A stretch of 64,000 nt of DNA. It comes from Zingiber officinale (taxonomy: Eukaryota; Streptophyta; Magnoliopsida; Zingiberales; Zingiberaceae). Position 1 is the first letter of the stretch; every line of letters starts with the position of its first letter. The notes under the pieces are model-generated. The model did no database searches. It was not told the DNA's origin and saw nothing but the letters and a program-made list of their open reading frames with translations. The stretch lies in NCBI RefSeq assembly GCF_018446385.1, contig NC_055989.1, positions 132,893,004-132,957,003 of the forward strand, in the 5' to 3' direction. Of this stretch, positions 1 to 12,110 are shown in pieces. The position numbers and the translations under genes were made by a program.

Positions 1-718
1 GCGTCGGCATTTTCTCGGGCGAAATCGCAGCCGCGTTGGCGCTTAGTCTCCGGCATCGGCGAAAGGCTTTTTCCGGCCGGTCTTCACCCGTGCGTGACCA
101 CCTCAATGAGGGGAGCTCGGAAACACAAAGAAGCCGCCGAGATTTGAAGCTTCTCCGAACCCTAGAACCTTCCTCTTCCGGTTGTAAGTCCCAAAAGCAA
201 AGGTAAGTCGCTACTCACCTACAGTAGGATAGTTTTGGATTCCTATTCCTTTTGTTTTCGAATTTTTCTGTGATGATTATTAGTTTAGGTTCTCTGCCGT
301 GAGTTTTTATGGGAAGTTGAGAAGGGGTTTTGATTGGTATTGGTTGCTGTCGTGAGTTGCTTGCTTCGGATTTTGTTGGATTCTGTTCTGTTTGTGATCC
401 TAGTATGGTTGAAGGACGAATTGGGGACTACTGTTAGGGCACCATGGTTTGTGTTTCTATCCTGTCTCTTTTGATATCTGTGTTGATGAATCCTGATTCC
501 TATCTAGTTGAATTGTTGCCAAAAGAGATTAAATTCAGTTGATGTGAATATTACTAGCAATATAGCCTCATACGACTCAATGGGCTTAATGGAGGGATGA
601 GTTCAAAGTTTTCTGCTGTGAGGTTGAAAGGAAGAACATGGAGGAAAAAAAAGAAGGGGATAAGTGTGAGGAGCATTTAGCTCCTTTTGGTCACCTGCCG
701 TGCCACAATTCCAGGAGG
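1..718. other. Unassigned; 5'-UTR-like start
   Basis: GC-rich at first, with a CCCTAG-rich stretch near 160-170 and a donor-like caaagGTAAGT at 199-208, so the first 200 bases could be a 5' UTR exon of a gene now interrupted by repeats. A 13-codon reading frame begins at 106 but resembles no family I know. From 230 to 718 the sequence is T-rich and intron-like. No downstream exon was found, so no gene is called. Confidence 0.3.
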
Positions 719-1224
719 AATTGTGTAACGACCCGACCCTCTTGGCTCATTTGGCGACCTCTCATGTCGTCGACCGTCGGCCCTTATGTCGTCGGCCCAT
801 TTGGCGACCTCTAATGTCGTTGACCGACGACCCTTGGCCGTGTCGTTACTCACTAGGACTTTCCACCCCTGGCCAGTGGATTTTTGTCTCCCCTATGATT
901 CGAACTCTAAACCTCCAGACTTAAGTATTAGAGTTTATGAATCCTGGTAATCAAGTGAGATTCATAAACTCTAATGTCGTCATCTCACTTGGTTACCAAG
1001 ATTCATAAACTCTAATACTTAAGCCTGGAGGTTTAGAGTTCGAATCCTAGGGGAGGCAAAAATCCACTGACCCGGGGTGGAAAGTCCTAGTGAGTAACGG
1101 CACGGCCAAGGGTCGTCGGTCGACGACATTAGACGTCGCCAAATGGGCCGACGACATAAGGGTCGACGGTCGACGACATGAGAGGTCGCCAAATGGGCCA
1201 AGAGGGTCGGGTCGTTACAAATTG
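719..1224. mobile_element. Foldback (long inverted repeat) element with AATTG target duplication
   Basis: Arms 724-960 and 983-1219, each 237 nt, are reverse complements with few mismatches around a 22-nt loop. Ends are TGTAACGACCC and GGGTCGTTACA. AATTG occurs on both sides (719-723 and 1220-1224), which supports insertion as one unit. Each arm holds an internal imperfect duplication of a GTCGTCGACC-rich segment. The right arm contains GTTCGAATCC, resembling a tRNA B-box core. No coding capacity. The termini match the TGTAACGACC / GGTCGTTACA ends usual in some gypsy LTRs, including the LTR end at 2997, so it may be built from two LTR ends head to head. Confidence 0.85.
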
Positions 1225-2997
1225 CATGCTGTTGGGTTCATGAATTAGGGCTATGGCAGAAATGGTTTACACGTTTTAATAACAGTAATTAGTTTCCTTG
1301 CTGCAGTGTATCACAATTCAATTTGTTAGACTGGGGAAAATGAAAGAATTAATTAGATTAGCATGTGGCTTAGCAATTCGGTTGTGTGATAAATTTATAT
1401 ACATGAAGTTTCGGATCCAATGTAGGAGCTGCAGAAATGAACAGCCCTGTTTAGAGTTTAGAACAACCTTTAAATCTGCAGTATTCCATTGAGTGCAGAA
1501 TTTTAAGTGCAGTTTTAAGTGCAGATTTTTACCTTTAGTAGTAGTACAGATTTTTGCATTTTGTAGCATTGCAGTTTATTTCCTTTAGCAGTGTAGATTC
1601 TTTGTTTCTTATTTTGAAGCATGCTTAAAGAATTTAGTTTTGCTTCCTTTGTTTTAATTCTGACATAGCATGCTTAAGGAATTCAGATGTGGTTTCCTTT
1701 ATTTAATTTTGTTGTAGCATACTTAAAGAAGTCAGATTCATTTTTCCTTTGAGTTATTCTGTTGATATATGCTTAAAGAATCCTGTTGCTCTATAAAAAT
1801 TCTAGGATCTACATGTAAGTGAAAAAAAAATAAGAGTTCTATTAAATCATTAGAGGTTTATAAGTAGTTATAAGAAAGAGAGACCAAGGTCTTAATAGGA
1901 TCCCTAAGTTTAAGAATTGGGATCAGTAGCACGCCAAGTGCTCAAAGAAATGCCAAGGCATTTTATTGTAAGAATATTAAAAAGATAACAAGTATTTTAC
2001 TTTTTAAGAGGCTAGTACCCGACTTCCAAGGTTGTCGTTAAACAAATCCAGGTGACCAATTCCAAGGTCTTGGCCCTGGTAAGACCAAGGTCTTTACCCT
2101 CGTAAGACTTGTGACTAGCTACCACAGTCTCTATTAGGGAGCGCGCTTTGGTACTACGTTTGGGCCCAAGAGAAGTTGATTATTATTTTGAAGTATTAAA
2201 GTATAAATTTTGAAACACATGAAACAAACTTCACTTATGTTTAGAGTCAGCGAGTTTAGCTTCTTTTAATTCGAAGCATGCAGTGTTAGTTTTATTTGTT
2301 TCCTGATTAGTTTATTGAGCATGATTAGACTTATCTTCCAGCATGCAGTTTTATCCTTGTATATCATGAGTATGCAGATTTTAGTGCTTGCTAATGAATA
2401 TGCATGAGTAGATTCATTTCCTAGTTTCAGTACTTTTAACATGAGCAGCTATATATATGCTTTATTTTTAGAGCATTCAGTTTCTAGTTTCTTCTCGTAT
2501 ACATGCACATTCGAGTTTTTGTGAGTTAGACAGCGCTTACTAAGCATTCGCTTATAGTTTGCATTTCCTCTTACTGCAGATAAAGGAAAGGAAAAGATAT
2601 AGCAAAGGAAGGCGACAAGGTGGTGCGAATGGTGTGTGATGCCAGGACTATGGGAGATACGTGGGATGTTTTTAAGTTTCCGCATTTTAGTGATTAATAA
2701 ATATTTGAGATTGTATCTTACATTTCTTGTCATTGGAGATTATTTTGTTTTAGATTGTATGCTGAGATGAGTTTGACACTTATTTAACTGCGTGGTTGTT
2801 TGATATATGTTCCAGCTGCCTGTGGCTGACGTATACTATGTATGTATCTCAGTTTATGGTCACCGGTACAGGGGAGATGCTGCCGAAATTTTTCGGTAAA
2901 GACTCCTCATGGTTTAGATCATACCGGTTAAATAGAGTTAGTAGTTAAGTAACGGTCATCCTTAGAGAGTAGTATAGTAAGAAGGGTGGTCGTTACA
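1225..2997 (+). mobile_element. Degraded Ty3/gypsy (chromovirus-like) LTR remnant
   Basis: No open frame. From about 1850 the text (ACCAAGGTCTTAATAGG, later CAAGGTCTT repeats, then TGTGTGATGCCAGGAC) is the style of Tekay/Del-type LTRs. It ends at 2997 in GGTCGTTACA, a plausible LTR terminus. An imperfect repeat containing AGCATGCTTAAAGAAT recurs about every 60 bp between 1615 and 1785. The 5' boundary was not located and 1225-1800 may be host sequence. Confidence 0.5.
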
Positions 2998-2999
2998 TA

Positions 3000-4855
3000 A
3001 AGAAGTCAATATATAAGTCAAGCAAAATACACATAGATAATGGCAATATAAACTAATAAAGAAGTCAAGAATTTTAAAGTTAAATTAATTTTTTCTAAAT
3101 AATTTTTAAAAGGAAATTTTAAAGTTAAAATTATTAAAGATAAAATGTTTTTTTAAATAAATTTTTAAAGTCAAAATAAGTTTTTTTGTAAAATAAAATT
3201 TTTAAAGTTAAAATAAATTTTTTTACTTTAAAATAAATTTTTAAAGTTAAAATATTTTTTTAAAAAAAATATTAAAGTTAAAACAATAAATTCTTAAATT
3301 TAAAATATCTTTTATCAAAATAATTTTTTAAATGTAAAATATTTTTTTTAAAAATAAATTTTAAAAGTTAATTTTTTTTTTGAAATAAATTTTTAAAGTT
3401 ATTTTTTTTAAATCAATTTTTAAAGTTAATTTTTTTTTAAATAAATTTTTAAAGTTAAAATAATTTTTTTATAAAATAAATTTTTAAAGTTAAAAAAATT
3501 TGTAAAATAAATTTTTGAAGTTAAAATATTTTTTAAAAATAAATTTTTAAAGTTAAAATAATAATTTTTTTCTTTCAAATAAATTTTTTAAGTTAAAATA
3601 TTTTTTTACATAAATTTTTAAAGTTAAAATAATAATTTTTTTAAAAAAAATTAAAGATCAAATAATAAATTTTTAAAGTTAAAATATTTTTTTTTGTAAA
3701 ATAAATGTTTAAATTTAAAATATTTTTTAAAAATAAATTTTTAAAGTTATTTTTTTTTAAATAAAATTTAAAGTTTATTTTTAAAATAATTTTAAAACAA
3801 ATTTTTAAGTTAATTTTATAATAAAATTTTAAGTTAATTTTAAAATAAAATTTTAAGTTAATTTTAAAATAGTTTTAAAAAAAATTTTAAATTAATTTTA
3901 AGATTAAAATAATTTTTAAAACAAATTTTCTAATTAATTTTAAATTTATTTTTAAGTTAAAATAATTCTTAAGTAAAAATGATTTTTAAAATAAATTTTT
4001 AAGTTAAAATAATTTTTTTAACTTAAATTAATTTTAAAAATAAATTTTAAGTTAAAATAATAATTTTTTAAGTTAGAATAATTTTTAAGTTAAAATATTT
4101 CTTAAGTTAATATTTTTTAAGTTAAACTGATTTTTAAAATATTTTTTAAGTTAAAATGATTTTTAAAATAATTTTTTATTTAAAATGATTTTTAAAATAA
4201 TTTTTATGTTAAAATAATTTTTATGTTAAAATGATTTTTAAAATAATTTTAAAGTTAAAATCATAATTTTTAAGTTTAAATATTTTTTAAGTTAAAATAT
4301 ATTTTTAGTTAAAATGATTTTTAATATAATTATAATTTTTAAGTTAAACTAATTTTTAAATGAAAATAATTTTTAAGTTAAAATAATTTTTAACTTAAAA
4401 TAATTTTTTTTAGTAATTTTTAATTTAAAATAATAAATTTTGGGTTAAAATAATTTTTAAGTTAAGATATTTTTTAACTGAAAATATTTTTTAAGTTATA
4501 ATGATTTTAAAAATAATTTTTAACTTAAAATAATAATTTTTAAGTTAAAATAATTTTATAATAATTTGAAATTGTTTTTCAATTTAAATTGATTTAGTGT
4601 AATTTAATTTAATTTAATTTAAATTTATTTAATTTAAATTTATTTAATTAAAACTTAATTTAATTTATCTTAATTAAAATTTAATTTAATTTGAATTGAT
4701 TTAATTAAAATTTTATTTGAATTGATTTTATTAAAATTTAATTTAATTTGAATTGATTTAATTAAAATTTAATTTGATTTGATTAAAATTTAATTTGAAT
4801 TGAGCTAATTAAAATTTAATTTGAATTGATTTAATTGAAATTTAATTTAATTTTG
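3000..4855. repeat. AT-rich degenerate tandem repeat block
   Basis: About 1.85 kb, almost wholly A/T. From 3060 to 4560 variants of TTTTTAAAGTTAAAATAA recur every 20-40 bases. From 4560 to 4855 the unit changes to TTTAATTTGAATTGATTTAATTAAAA. Unit length drifts, so this is a decayed minisatellite or slippage-expanded retrotransposon spacer. It ends sharply at 4856, where SIRE-like spacer sequence resumes. Confidence 0.85.
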
Positions 4856-5389
4856 GCCCTTAGTCATCTCACTCGATCTAAGTTTTGAATCAGGGAATCC
4901 TATAATATTTGTGAGATGAGTCATGTTCAATTTCAAGGTTTGGTTTAACTCTATGTTAGATTCAGGTTTAGCTTTGGCCTCAGCAAACATGCATTTTTCA
5001 GATAAACTTCTGGGCTATGGTGAGTCACTTGGATATCATTAGAGTAACCATGCCTTCGAGGTTTTCCAAATAGTCTCATCTACTAAACTTAGTACAAAGC
5101 CTTGGTCTAACTAATTAGGATCCCCTTAGTTCCACTAAGTCAAATGCACCAGGTCGAAGCCATATCTTTCTAGACATGCATAGACAGAGTTTCCCTAACG
5201 TACTATCATCCAAAACTTCATCAGTACCATAGTTCAAGTTAAACTTTTATCCTTTTTTCTTAACTAGTCCTAATTATCCTGCCAGGTAAATTAGTTTTGG
5301 AGGTGTCAGTTATTTTGGAGCCTCTCCCTGAATTATTGATATGTAATTTTAAGTTTTAGTTTTGGGTTTATGTTGATTACTTTTATAAT
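4856..5389 (-). other. Degraded SIRE-like spacer downstream of gag
   Basis: Translating the minus strand gives interrupted frames continuing from the gag relic at 5390-6991. The protease, integrase and reverse transcriptase expected next are absent; the sequence runs into the AT-rich block. No other gene is visible. Confidence 0.5.
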
Positions 5390-6991
5390 TTAATCAACTT
5401 GATGATAGTAAGATTTTGGGTAGGTTCTAAAATAGTTTGATTTTGGTTTATCTGATTTTACATAATGTATTTTATCTTTGGGTATATAATATTGGTTAAT
5501 ACCTACTTGCGTAGTTAAGCACGCTTTCGGAACCCAAACTTTAGTTTGTTGCTTGTGTTGTGTTATTAGTGATATAAATGATTTATTTGAATTTGACTTG
5601 TATCCAAGTCCAGATTTATTGTAAACAGTCTTTTGACTGTTTAAGATAAGATCTAAATTTTTAGATCTAGTTGTAAATTTTTCAAAAAGCTCTTTTAGTC
5701 TTTTAATTTCATCTTTTAGTGTTGAATTTTCCTCCTCAAGTGTTAGAACTTGATTTCGATTTGATTTTTTAATTTGTTCCTTGAGTTGTTGGTTTTCCTC
5801 AAGGAGCATTTTATTTTGATTTTCTTGTTCAGTTAATTTTCTATTCAAACATGAAATAACTTTAAAAAACTTTTTGCTTAAATAAAAATTTACCTCATCG
5901 GGACCTTCGGAAACGAGTACGGACTCGTGGCTTGATTTGGATTCGGACTCATCTTCTGATTCGTCCTTTGATTCTGATTCGTGGGTCATCAGCGCGAGGT
6001 GGCTTTGGTGCTTCTACTTTTCGGCTTATGATTCCTCTGAAGACGAATCATCCTAGGTCTCTTTGAGTGTCTTCTTCTTGGTTATCTTTGACTTGTCGTT
6101 CTTCAATTTGGGGCACTTGTTCTTGTAGTGACCCTTCTTGTTACATCCAAAACAGGTCACGTTTCTTGGTTCAGTTATGGAGTTGAACTTCTGCAGGTAT
6201 TTTCTGTTGAAGTTCTTCTTTCTCTTGGTGAACATCTTTCTTACCAAGTTCACCAGGTACTCTTCGTCTTCTGAATCTTGGTCAGACTCATCTTCAGGTT
6301 CAGGCTTGGTTTTTGTCTTTTCCTTGGAGGAACCTATAAAAAAAGTGATACCTTTCTCAGTTTGGCGTTAGTTTGCTCGTGTAGCTCGAGTTCACAAAAC
6401 AGTTTATCTAACTTTAACTTAGAAAGATTCTTCGAAATCTTGTAGACATCCATGATGGATGCTCACAATGTATTTCTAGGAAACGTGTTTAGAGCGTACC
6501 TGATTAAATCACGGTTCTCCATTTGGTGACCGATAGCGTGAAGTTTGTTGAGGATGTCTTTGATCCTGGCGGAGCTGACTTGTCGTTTCTCCTTCCTATA
6601 TTTTAATATTAAATAATTTATTTAAAAGAAGGTCTCGTTTGGTTACCTTGGCGTCGCTGGTTCCCTTGTGTAGTTCGATGAGTTTGTCCCATAGTTCTTT
6701 TACGTTTTGGTGTGGTCCCACTCGGTTCAGTTCTTCCTTCGTCAGCCCACATTGCAGTGTGTTGAGTGCTTTGAAGTCCGTTTGGGCTTTCTTCTTCATG
6801 TCCAGATTCCACTGTTCCGGGTCTAATGGATTTCTGGAGTTGTCGACAGGCGCCTTGTAGCCACTAGTGACACTGAACCACTGCTTGAAGTCGGTCTTTA
6901 AGTAGACCTCCATTCGTTTCTTCCAGTAGGGGAAGTCTTCACCCTTGAACAGAGGGGAACGAACTGTGTTGAAACCTTCGAGTTGAGACAT
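5390..6991 (-). pseudogene. SIRE-like Ty1/copia gag, frame-shifted
   Basis: Starts at ATG 6991 (MSQLEGFN). The first segment, to 6596, is the copia gag N-terminal region (PLFKGEDFPYWKKRMEVYL, LDPEQW, RDLLLNKLFNIK). It then loses frame. A second in-frame piece near 6253-6053 carries the zinc knuckle CFGCNKKGHYKNKC. A third (5989-5390) begins MTHESESKDESEDE and runs into a heptad-rich coiled coil (LEENQQLKEQ, LEEENSTLKDE), as in SIRE/Maximus gag. Gag would form virus-like particles and bind element RNA. At least two frame breaks separate the pieces, and no pol follows. It lies directly downstream (minus orientation) of the LTR at 7260-8374. Confidence 0.85.
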
Positions 6992-7249
6992 TGATCTTGC
7001 ACACAAGGAAACAAGGGGAAAAAAGTCCCAAGACTTGGTCTTGGATTAGTAGTATGGGATTAAATAAAAAATCTAAAACTGAATTGGTGTTGCACCACAT
7101 CAGCTTAATTACTATGGAAAATTTTTTTCAAAAAAGGTAATGATACCAGTTTGGATTATATCGTAAAACTTAAAACCAAAAAACAAGAAAAAGAATTTCA
7201 CCCCCTTTAGTCTGATTGGTGGTTGCACCAAATCAGAGAGGTACCAATG

Positions 7250-7257
7250 TGATACCA
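7250..7257 (-). promoter_or_regulatory. Primer-binding site of the SIRE-like element
   Basis: On the minus strand TGGTATCA lies two bases downstream of the LTR end at 7260. It matches the first eight bases of the initiator-Met tRNA primer site used by most Ty1/copia elements; the next bases diverge. It fixes the 5' LTR as the one at 7260-8374. Confidence 0.75.
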
Positions 7258-7259
7258 CT

Positions 7260-8374
7260 TGTTGGATAGTGGAAGTCGATAGAGGGGGAGGCTGAATAGA
7301 GATCGAAAATTCGTTGCGAGTATGTAGCGGAAAATAAAAATCACAACGCTAACACGAACCAGTTTTACTTGGTTCAAAGCCTTCGTCGACTCCTACTCCA
7401 AGGCCCGCACTCGTCGAGTGCTTTCGTTAGATAATTCACTAGCAATTCGAAAAGCGTTTACAAATGAAAGTACAAGAACTCGTTTAAAAAGAAAATATAC
7501 CGACAACAATTAAAAATAACTTGAGCCGCAAGTTGTCGGAGAAGCGTCGTCGCGTCGCAGGAACAGAGCGCAATAGAGCAGTCGTAGGAAGCAGTTGTAT
7601 TTTCACCTCTAGAGGTAGGCTCCTTAAATAAGAGTGCTCCGGGCGCCCGGATCGTGATGTTGGCCTGGCCAATCAGTGCGCTCCACGTTGCGACGAGATA
7701 AGTTTTTTGCCTTCCGGGCACCTAGACTAGTTCCGGGTGCCCGGACCAACTTCGGGCGCCCGGATCCTTTCCAAAAATCTCTTTTCCTACAAGAAAATGA
7801 TAGTCCGAGGTAAAATAAAAGTTAAACTACCCTGTAAAACAAAGGTTAGCACAAATATAGTAAAATAGAGTAATAATTAGATTACATCTCACCGAGACTG
7901 GAATCTAGTCACGATTTCAACTTAGATTCCCGAAATGATTCTAAGTCGGATCGATGCCTAAGTTCCCTAATTGGGAACGCGCCCTCACCAAGCCACTCCC
8001 CTCCAGTGACTTACCTTAACTTACCTGTCAAACGTTCGGCCAGCCCGTCGACCCATCTAGACTTCGTACTAGCTACTCGGTCGGCCCGTCGACCTAGCTG
8101 GACTTCGTGCCAGACATCTGATTAACCCATTGACCTATCTGGACTTCATGCCAGCTATCCGATCAGCCCGTTGACTTAGCTGGGCTTCATGCCAGCTATC
8201 CGGTCGGCCTGTCAACCTAGCTAGGCTTCGTGCCAGCTATCCGGTCGGCTCGTCGACCTAACTGGGCTTCTCCTGCACACTTAGTCAAAATGTTAGATCA
8301 CAACGAAACTAACTTAACTTACTTTGTCATTCATCAAAACCTGAGTTAGACTGTTAGTGCTAATCGCACCAATA
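7260..8374 (-). mobile_element. 5' LTR of SIRE-like copia (type E)
   Basis: Plus-strand start TGTTGGATAG at 7260 beside the primer site; the far end CCAATA at 8374 is a one-base variant of the expected CCAACA. It contains the phrase near its start (GAGGGGGAGGCTGAATAG) shared by the other SIRE-like LTRs here, a GC palindrome cluster at 7640-7765 (CCGGGCGCCCGG) and 41-bp tandem repeats at 8040-8270. Confidence 0.8.
8040..8270 (-). repeat. About 5 copies of a 41-bp tandem repeat in the type E LTR
   Basis: The phrase CTTCGTGCCAGCTATCCGG followed by TCGGCCCGTCGACCTAGC recurs with a 41-bp period and scattered substitutions. Similar-style repeats (45-48 bp) occur in another LTR fragment at 57900-58250. 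Confidence 0.8.
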
Positions 8375-8549
8375 ATGACAATCGGGAAACAAAGAAGGAG
8401 ACGAGCCAGCAGATCCGAGGGGCATGGCTGAGCGGACGTCGATCGACCTATAGTGGGATCTACCTATGTATCTCGTCATATCCTTTTGGAGGTTTGCGCC
8501 ACTAATAAAGGAGCATGTTCCGTAGGCAAATGGTACTTTAGAATATTTC
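8375..8549. other. Host sequence of the L solo LTR, left part
   Basis: No reading frame. Together with 12111-12422 it was continuous before the insertion of the 8555-12105 element, as shown by the AGACT duplication. The joined sequence resembles a Ty3/gypsy LTR, but its ends were not found. Confidence 0.4.
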
Positions 8550-9801
8550 AGACTTGTTGGATGCTACTCAGAATTCCGTTCTGCTTCCCCTGTACAAAAT
8601 TTGTACAAGCACAAAACTTTCCTAACAACCTATGTGTTCCTCATGAGTTAAACTTGAATTGGAAATGGAACTTAACATTTTTACTTCAACTTCAACTCAT
8701 GTGTTCTTCAGTAGTTAAAACTTGGATTGCAAACGATACTTAACATTATTAATCCAAATTCATCTCATGTTACAGAAGTTGATTAAATATCTATTTCAAG
8801 GATTGGCTTCCAGGTTAAACATGGTGAGGCACTCAGCCTTCTTGGGTATGGGATCATCCACCACTTCCTAGATAAAGCCTTTCAAAGAAATTGGATATTT
8901 AAATTTCTTACAGTAACCCTAGGTTTAACTACAAAGATCTCAATAGAAGCACAAGATCTAAACACTAAATCGAAATACAAAAATGAAACACGAAATTGCT
9001 AGCCTCTTATGTTGATATTTTAGGATCCATACAAAGAAAAACTAGTTTCGCTGTGAAATTAAGAACTAGTTATACATTCCTTTGTAAACAAAGACCTCTT
9101 GATCTTCTGCTGTATTCCTCTCCTCCTCTTGGACGTCGTGTGGCCGACGATCTACCAAGATGAAATCCACCCAAACAATCTTCTTCTCCTCCAAGAAATT
9201 CGGCCACCAAGGGAAACCAAAATAGGAAACTTCCTTCTCCTCTTCTTTCTCTCCAAGCAACCGGCCACAAGAAGATGCCACTTGATGTGCCGCCGGCCCT
9301 AAGGAAGAAAACAAGGTGAAGAGGTCTCCTTTTTCTTCTTCTTCTCCACCAAACAACCGGCCACCAAGGATGAAGAGAGGTGCCGCCGGCCTCAAGGGAG
9401 AAAGGAAGATAAAGGGCCGACCACCAAGGAATAGAAGAGGAGGCTTAGGTTGTGTGTTACCCCATAAGGCTCAATCTACCTCTCTTTTATAATCCTTGGT
9501 CATGGCAAAAAAAGAAATTTTTAATAATAATTAAAATCTCTCTCTTTTAAATTTCCTATTGTAATGGTTACAAAAGGAAAGTTTTAAAATTAATCTCTCT
9601 CTTTTAAACATTATAGATGACGACAAAAAAGGAAAGATTAAAATTAAAACTTTTTTTAAAATCATGGTTACAAAAAAAGGAAAGTTTTATCAAAATTAAA
9701 ATCTCTCTTTTAAACACTACAAATAAAGATAGATTTTAATAAAATTAAAATATCTCTTTTAATCCTTTGTAGATAGTTATAAAAGGAAAGATTTTAAAAT
9801 T

Positions 9802-10976
9802 TAAGGAGTCATTTGGTTTAGGGGAATAGGAGTGGGGAATGAGAATGAGAATCATTGATTGTCATTGTTAATGTTTGATTATAGGAATAAGAATACAAAT
9901 AAGGGAATGAGTCCTTGAAATTGGGTAATAACTCATTATCATGTACCTCCCCTTCAATGAGTCATTACCTTATTTTCATCAATCAAAATATTTCCTTATT
10001 TCAAAAATACCCTTGACCTAAAACTAAAATTTTCTCCCTTAATATCAAATATCAAAATATATTTATTTATTTATTTTTTCTTTCATATCACTTCTCTCTC
10101 CTTATTCTCTCTCATCATTTTATCACACACTTTCTCTCTCCTTAATCTTTCCTATCACACTCTCTTTTCTTTTTTTCTCATTACACTTTCTCTCTCATCA
10201 TACTTTCTCTCTCCTAAATCTCTTCCATCGCACTCTCTTCCTTCTTTTTTCTCATCACACTTTCTCTCTCATCATACTTTCTCTCTCCTTAATCTCTCTC
10301 ATCACACTTTTTTTTTTCTCATCACACTTTCGCTCTCATCACACTTTCTCTCTCCTCAATCTCTCTTGTCACACTCTTTCCTTTTTTTTCCTCAATACAC
10401 TTTCTCTCTCATCATACTTTCTCCCTCATCATACTTTATTTCTCCTCAATCTCTCCCATCACACTCACTATTCTTTTTTTTCTCATCACACTTTCTCTCT
10501 CATCATACTTCCTCTCTCCTCAATCTCTCTCATCACACTCTCTCTCTTTATTTTTTCTCATTACATTTTCTCTCTCTTCATCCTCTCCCATCATACTTTC
10601 TCTCACATCATATTTTCTCTCTCATCGTCTCTCATCATGCTCTCTCCTATCACACTCTCTTTTCTCATTTTCTCTCATCACACTTTCTCTCTCTTCATTC
10701 TTTCTCATCACACTTTCGCTCTCATCATACTTTCTCTCTCATCATTCTCTTTCATCATATTTTTCTCTCACATTCATTTTTCTTTCACATTTAATTTTTT
10801 CTCTTATTTTCCTTTAAGGGTAAAAAAAGAAATTTTGATTTATTCCGATAAAAAATATGCAACTAACCAAACATTGCTTTTAAGAGTGATATCCATGTTC
10901 ATATCCATTCTCATTCCACAATATAATGATTCTCATTCCGATTTCTATTCCTAGGAAAGAACCAAACGCTCCCTAA
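9802..10976. mobile_element. Tourist-like MITE with TAA duplications, internally expanded
   Basis: Element 9805-10973. The left end GGAGTCATTTGGTTTAGG is imperfectly complementary to the right end AACCAAACGCTCCC, and TAA flanks both sides (9802-9804, 10974-10976), fitting PIF/Harbinger-type MITEs. Subterminal GAATGAGAATGAGAATC pairs with GATTCTCATTCC near the right end. At 1169 bp it is long for a MITE because of the pyrimidine repeat inside. It interrupts the L solo LTR, so it is the younger insertion. Confidence 0.85.
10075..10790 (+). repeat. Pyrimidine-rich tandem array inside the MITE
   Basis: Variants of CTCATCACACTTTCTCTCTC recur about every 30-40 bases for 700 bp, nearly all C and T on the plus strand. 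Long open frames here (10366-10794, 10637-10954) are by-products of the repeat and not genes. Confidence 0.9.
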
Positions 10977-12110
10977 AACTCTCTTTTAAAACCATGTGGA
11001 TGGCTATAAAAGGAAAGATTTTAATAAAAATAAAATCCTCTTTTAATCCTAGTGGTCGGCCCCTAGCTTGGGCACCAAGCCATGCTTTGCCCGACCACTT
11101 CTTGGGCTCCAAGCTAATGCTTGGTCAGCCCCCTTGTACCATGCAAGGATGTGTCCGGCCTATTACTTGGGTAAGAAGTAGACTTAGTGGATATAAAACT
11201 TTATAAAGACTACAACAGGGACCGAAAGGAGGAATTGGTTTTGGTCTCTCGATGAGCTTAAGCTTCCTGTGTTCGACCCGAACACCCAACTCAATTTCAT
11301 CAATAATAAATCATACCACTAAAAATTATTATTAAACTACCGCACCAATCCCATATTACATTATGGGCTCATTCTTATCATGAATGCATTAATCTCCCTG
11401 TATTTAAGATATTGAATGTCCATTAATTAAATGAGTTACTGACAACTCACTTAATTAATATCTAGCTCCAAAAGTAGTACCACTCAACTTCATTGTCATG
11501 TCAGAACTAAGTCCACCTGTAGGGTTTACATAACAATCCTTATGAGCTCCTCAAGGGGACATTATCAACCTAGATAACTAGGACACAGTTACTTCTATAA
11601 TCAACAACACACCATATAAATAATATTATTTCCCAACTTATCGGGCCTATTGATTTAACGAATAAATTTCACCCATTGATAAATTAAAGAAATAAATACT
11701 AAGTATATGTGCTTCTTATTATATCGGAATTAAGAGTACGCACATCCATAATAACAGAGGTTATGTTCTTTTATGCAGTCAATATAAAAGAAACAACCTC
11801 AAATGGTCCTGCTCAATACACACATAGTGTACTAGTATAATTTTATAGTCAAGATAAACTAGTACCAAATTACACTACAATCATTCCAATGGTTTGTCTC
11901 AATCCATCTTGGTTGTAAGCTATTATTTATAATTTATAAGGAACTGATAACATGATCTTCTATGTGACACCACACACCATGTTATCTACAATATAAATTA
12001 AATGGGCAACTGCATTTTACTAAATGCAGACATTTGGCCAATATGATTCTCATTTCAAAATAAATATTCATACAAAAAGCTAGGTTTTTAGTATACATCC
12101 TAACAAGACT

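Larger units (their letters stand above)
8550..12110 (-). mobile_element. Solo LTR of long-LTR family L, copy 1, with AGACT target duplication
   Basis: Element 8555-12105 begins TGTTGGATGC and ends CATCCTAACA, flanked by perfect AGACT at 8550-8554 and 12106-12110. It is colinear with 52768-55354 over its whole length, apart from a MITE at 9805-10973. Without the MITE it is about 2.4 kb. No coding sequence. Minus orientation is inferred from the TGTTAGGATG start and CAACA end on that strand. A single LTR with its own target duplication and no internal region is the footprint of LTR-LTR recombination. Confidence 0.88.

Noticed and set aside
1030-1060. tRNA-like B box (GTTCGAATCC) in the foldback arm
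   Set aside because: No A box at the right distance and no cloverleaf; not a tRNA gene. A SINE-like origin cannot be excluded.
724-2997. One solo LTR from TGTAACGACC (724) to GGTCGTTACA (2997)
   Set aside because: The flanking bases do not match (AATTG against TAAAG), and the foldback at 724-1219 has its own perfect duplication.
10366-10954. Long plus frames of Ser/His/Leu repeats
   Set aside because: By-product of the pyrimidine array inside a MITE; no start context or conserved motif.
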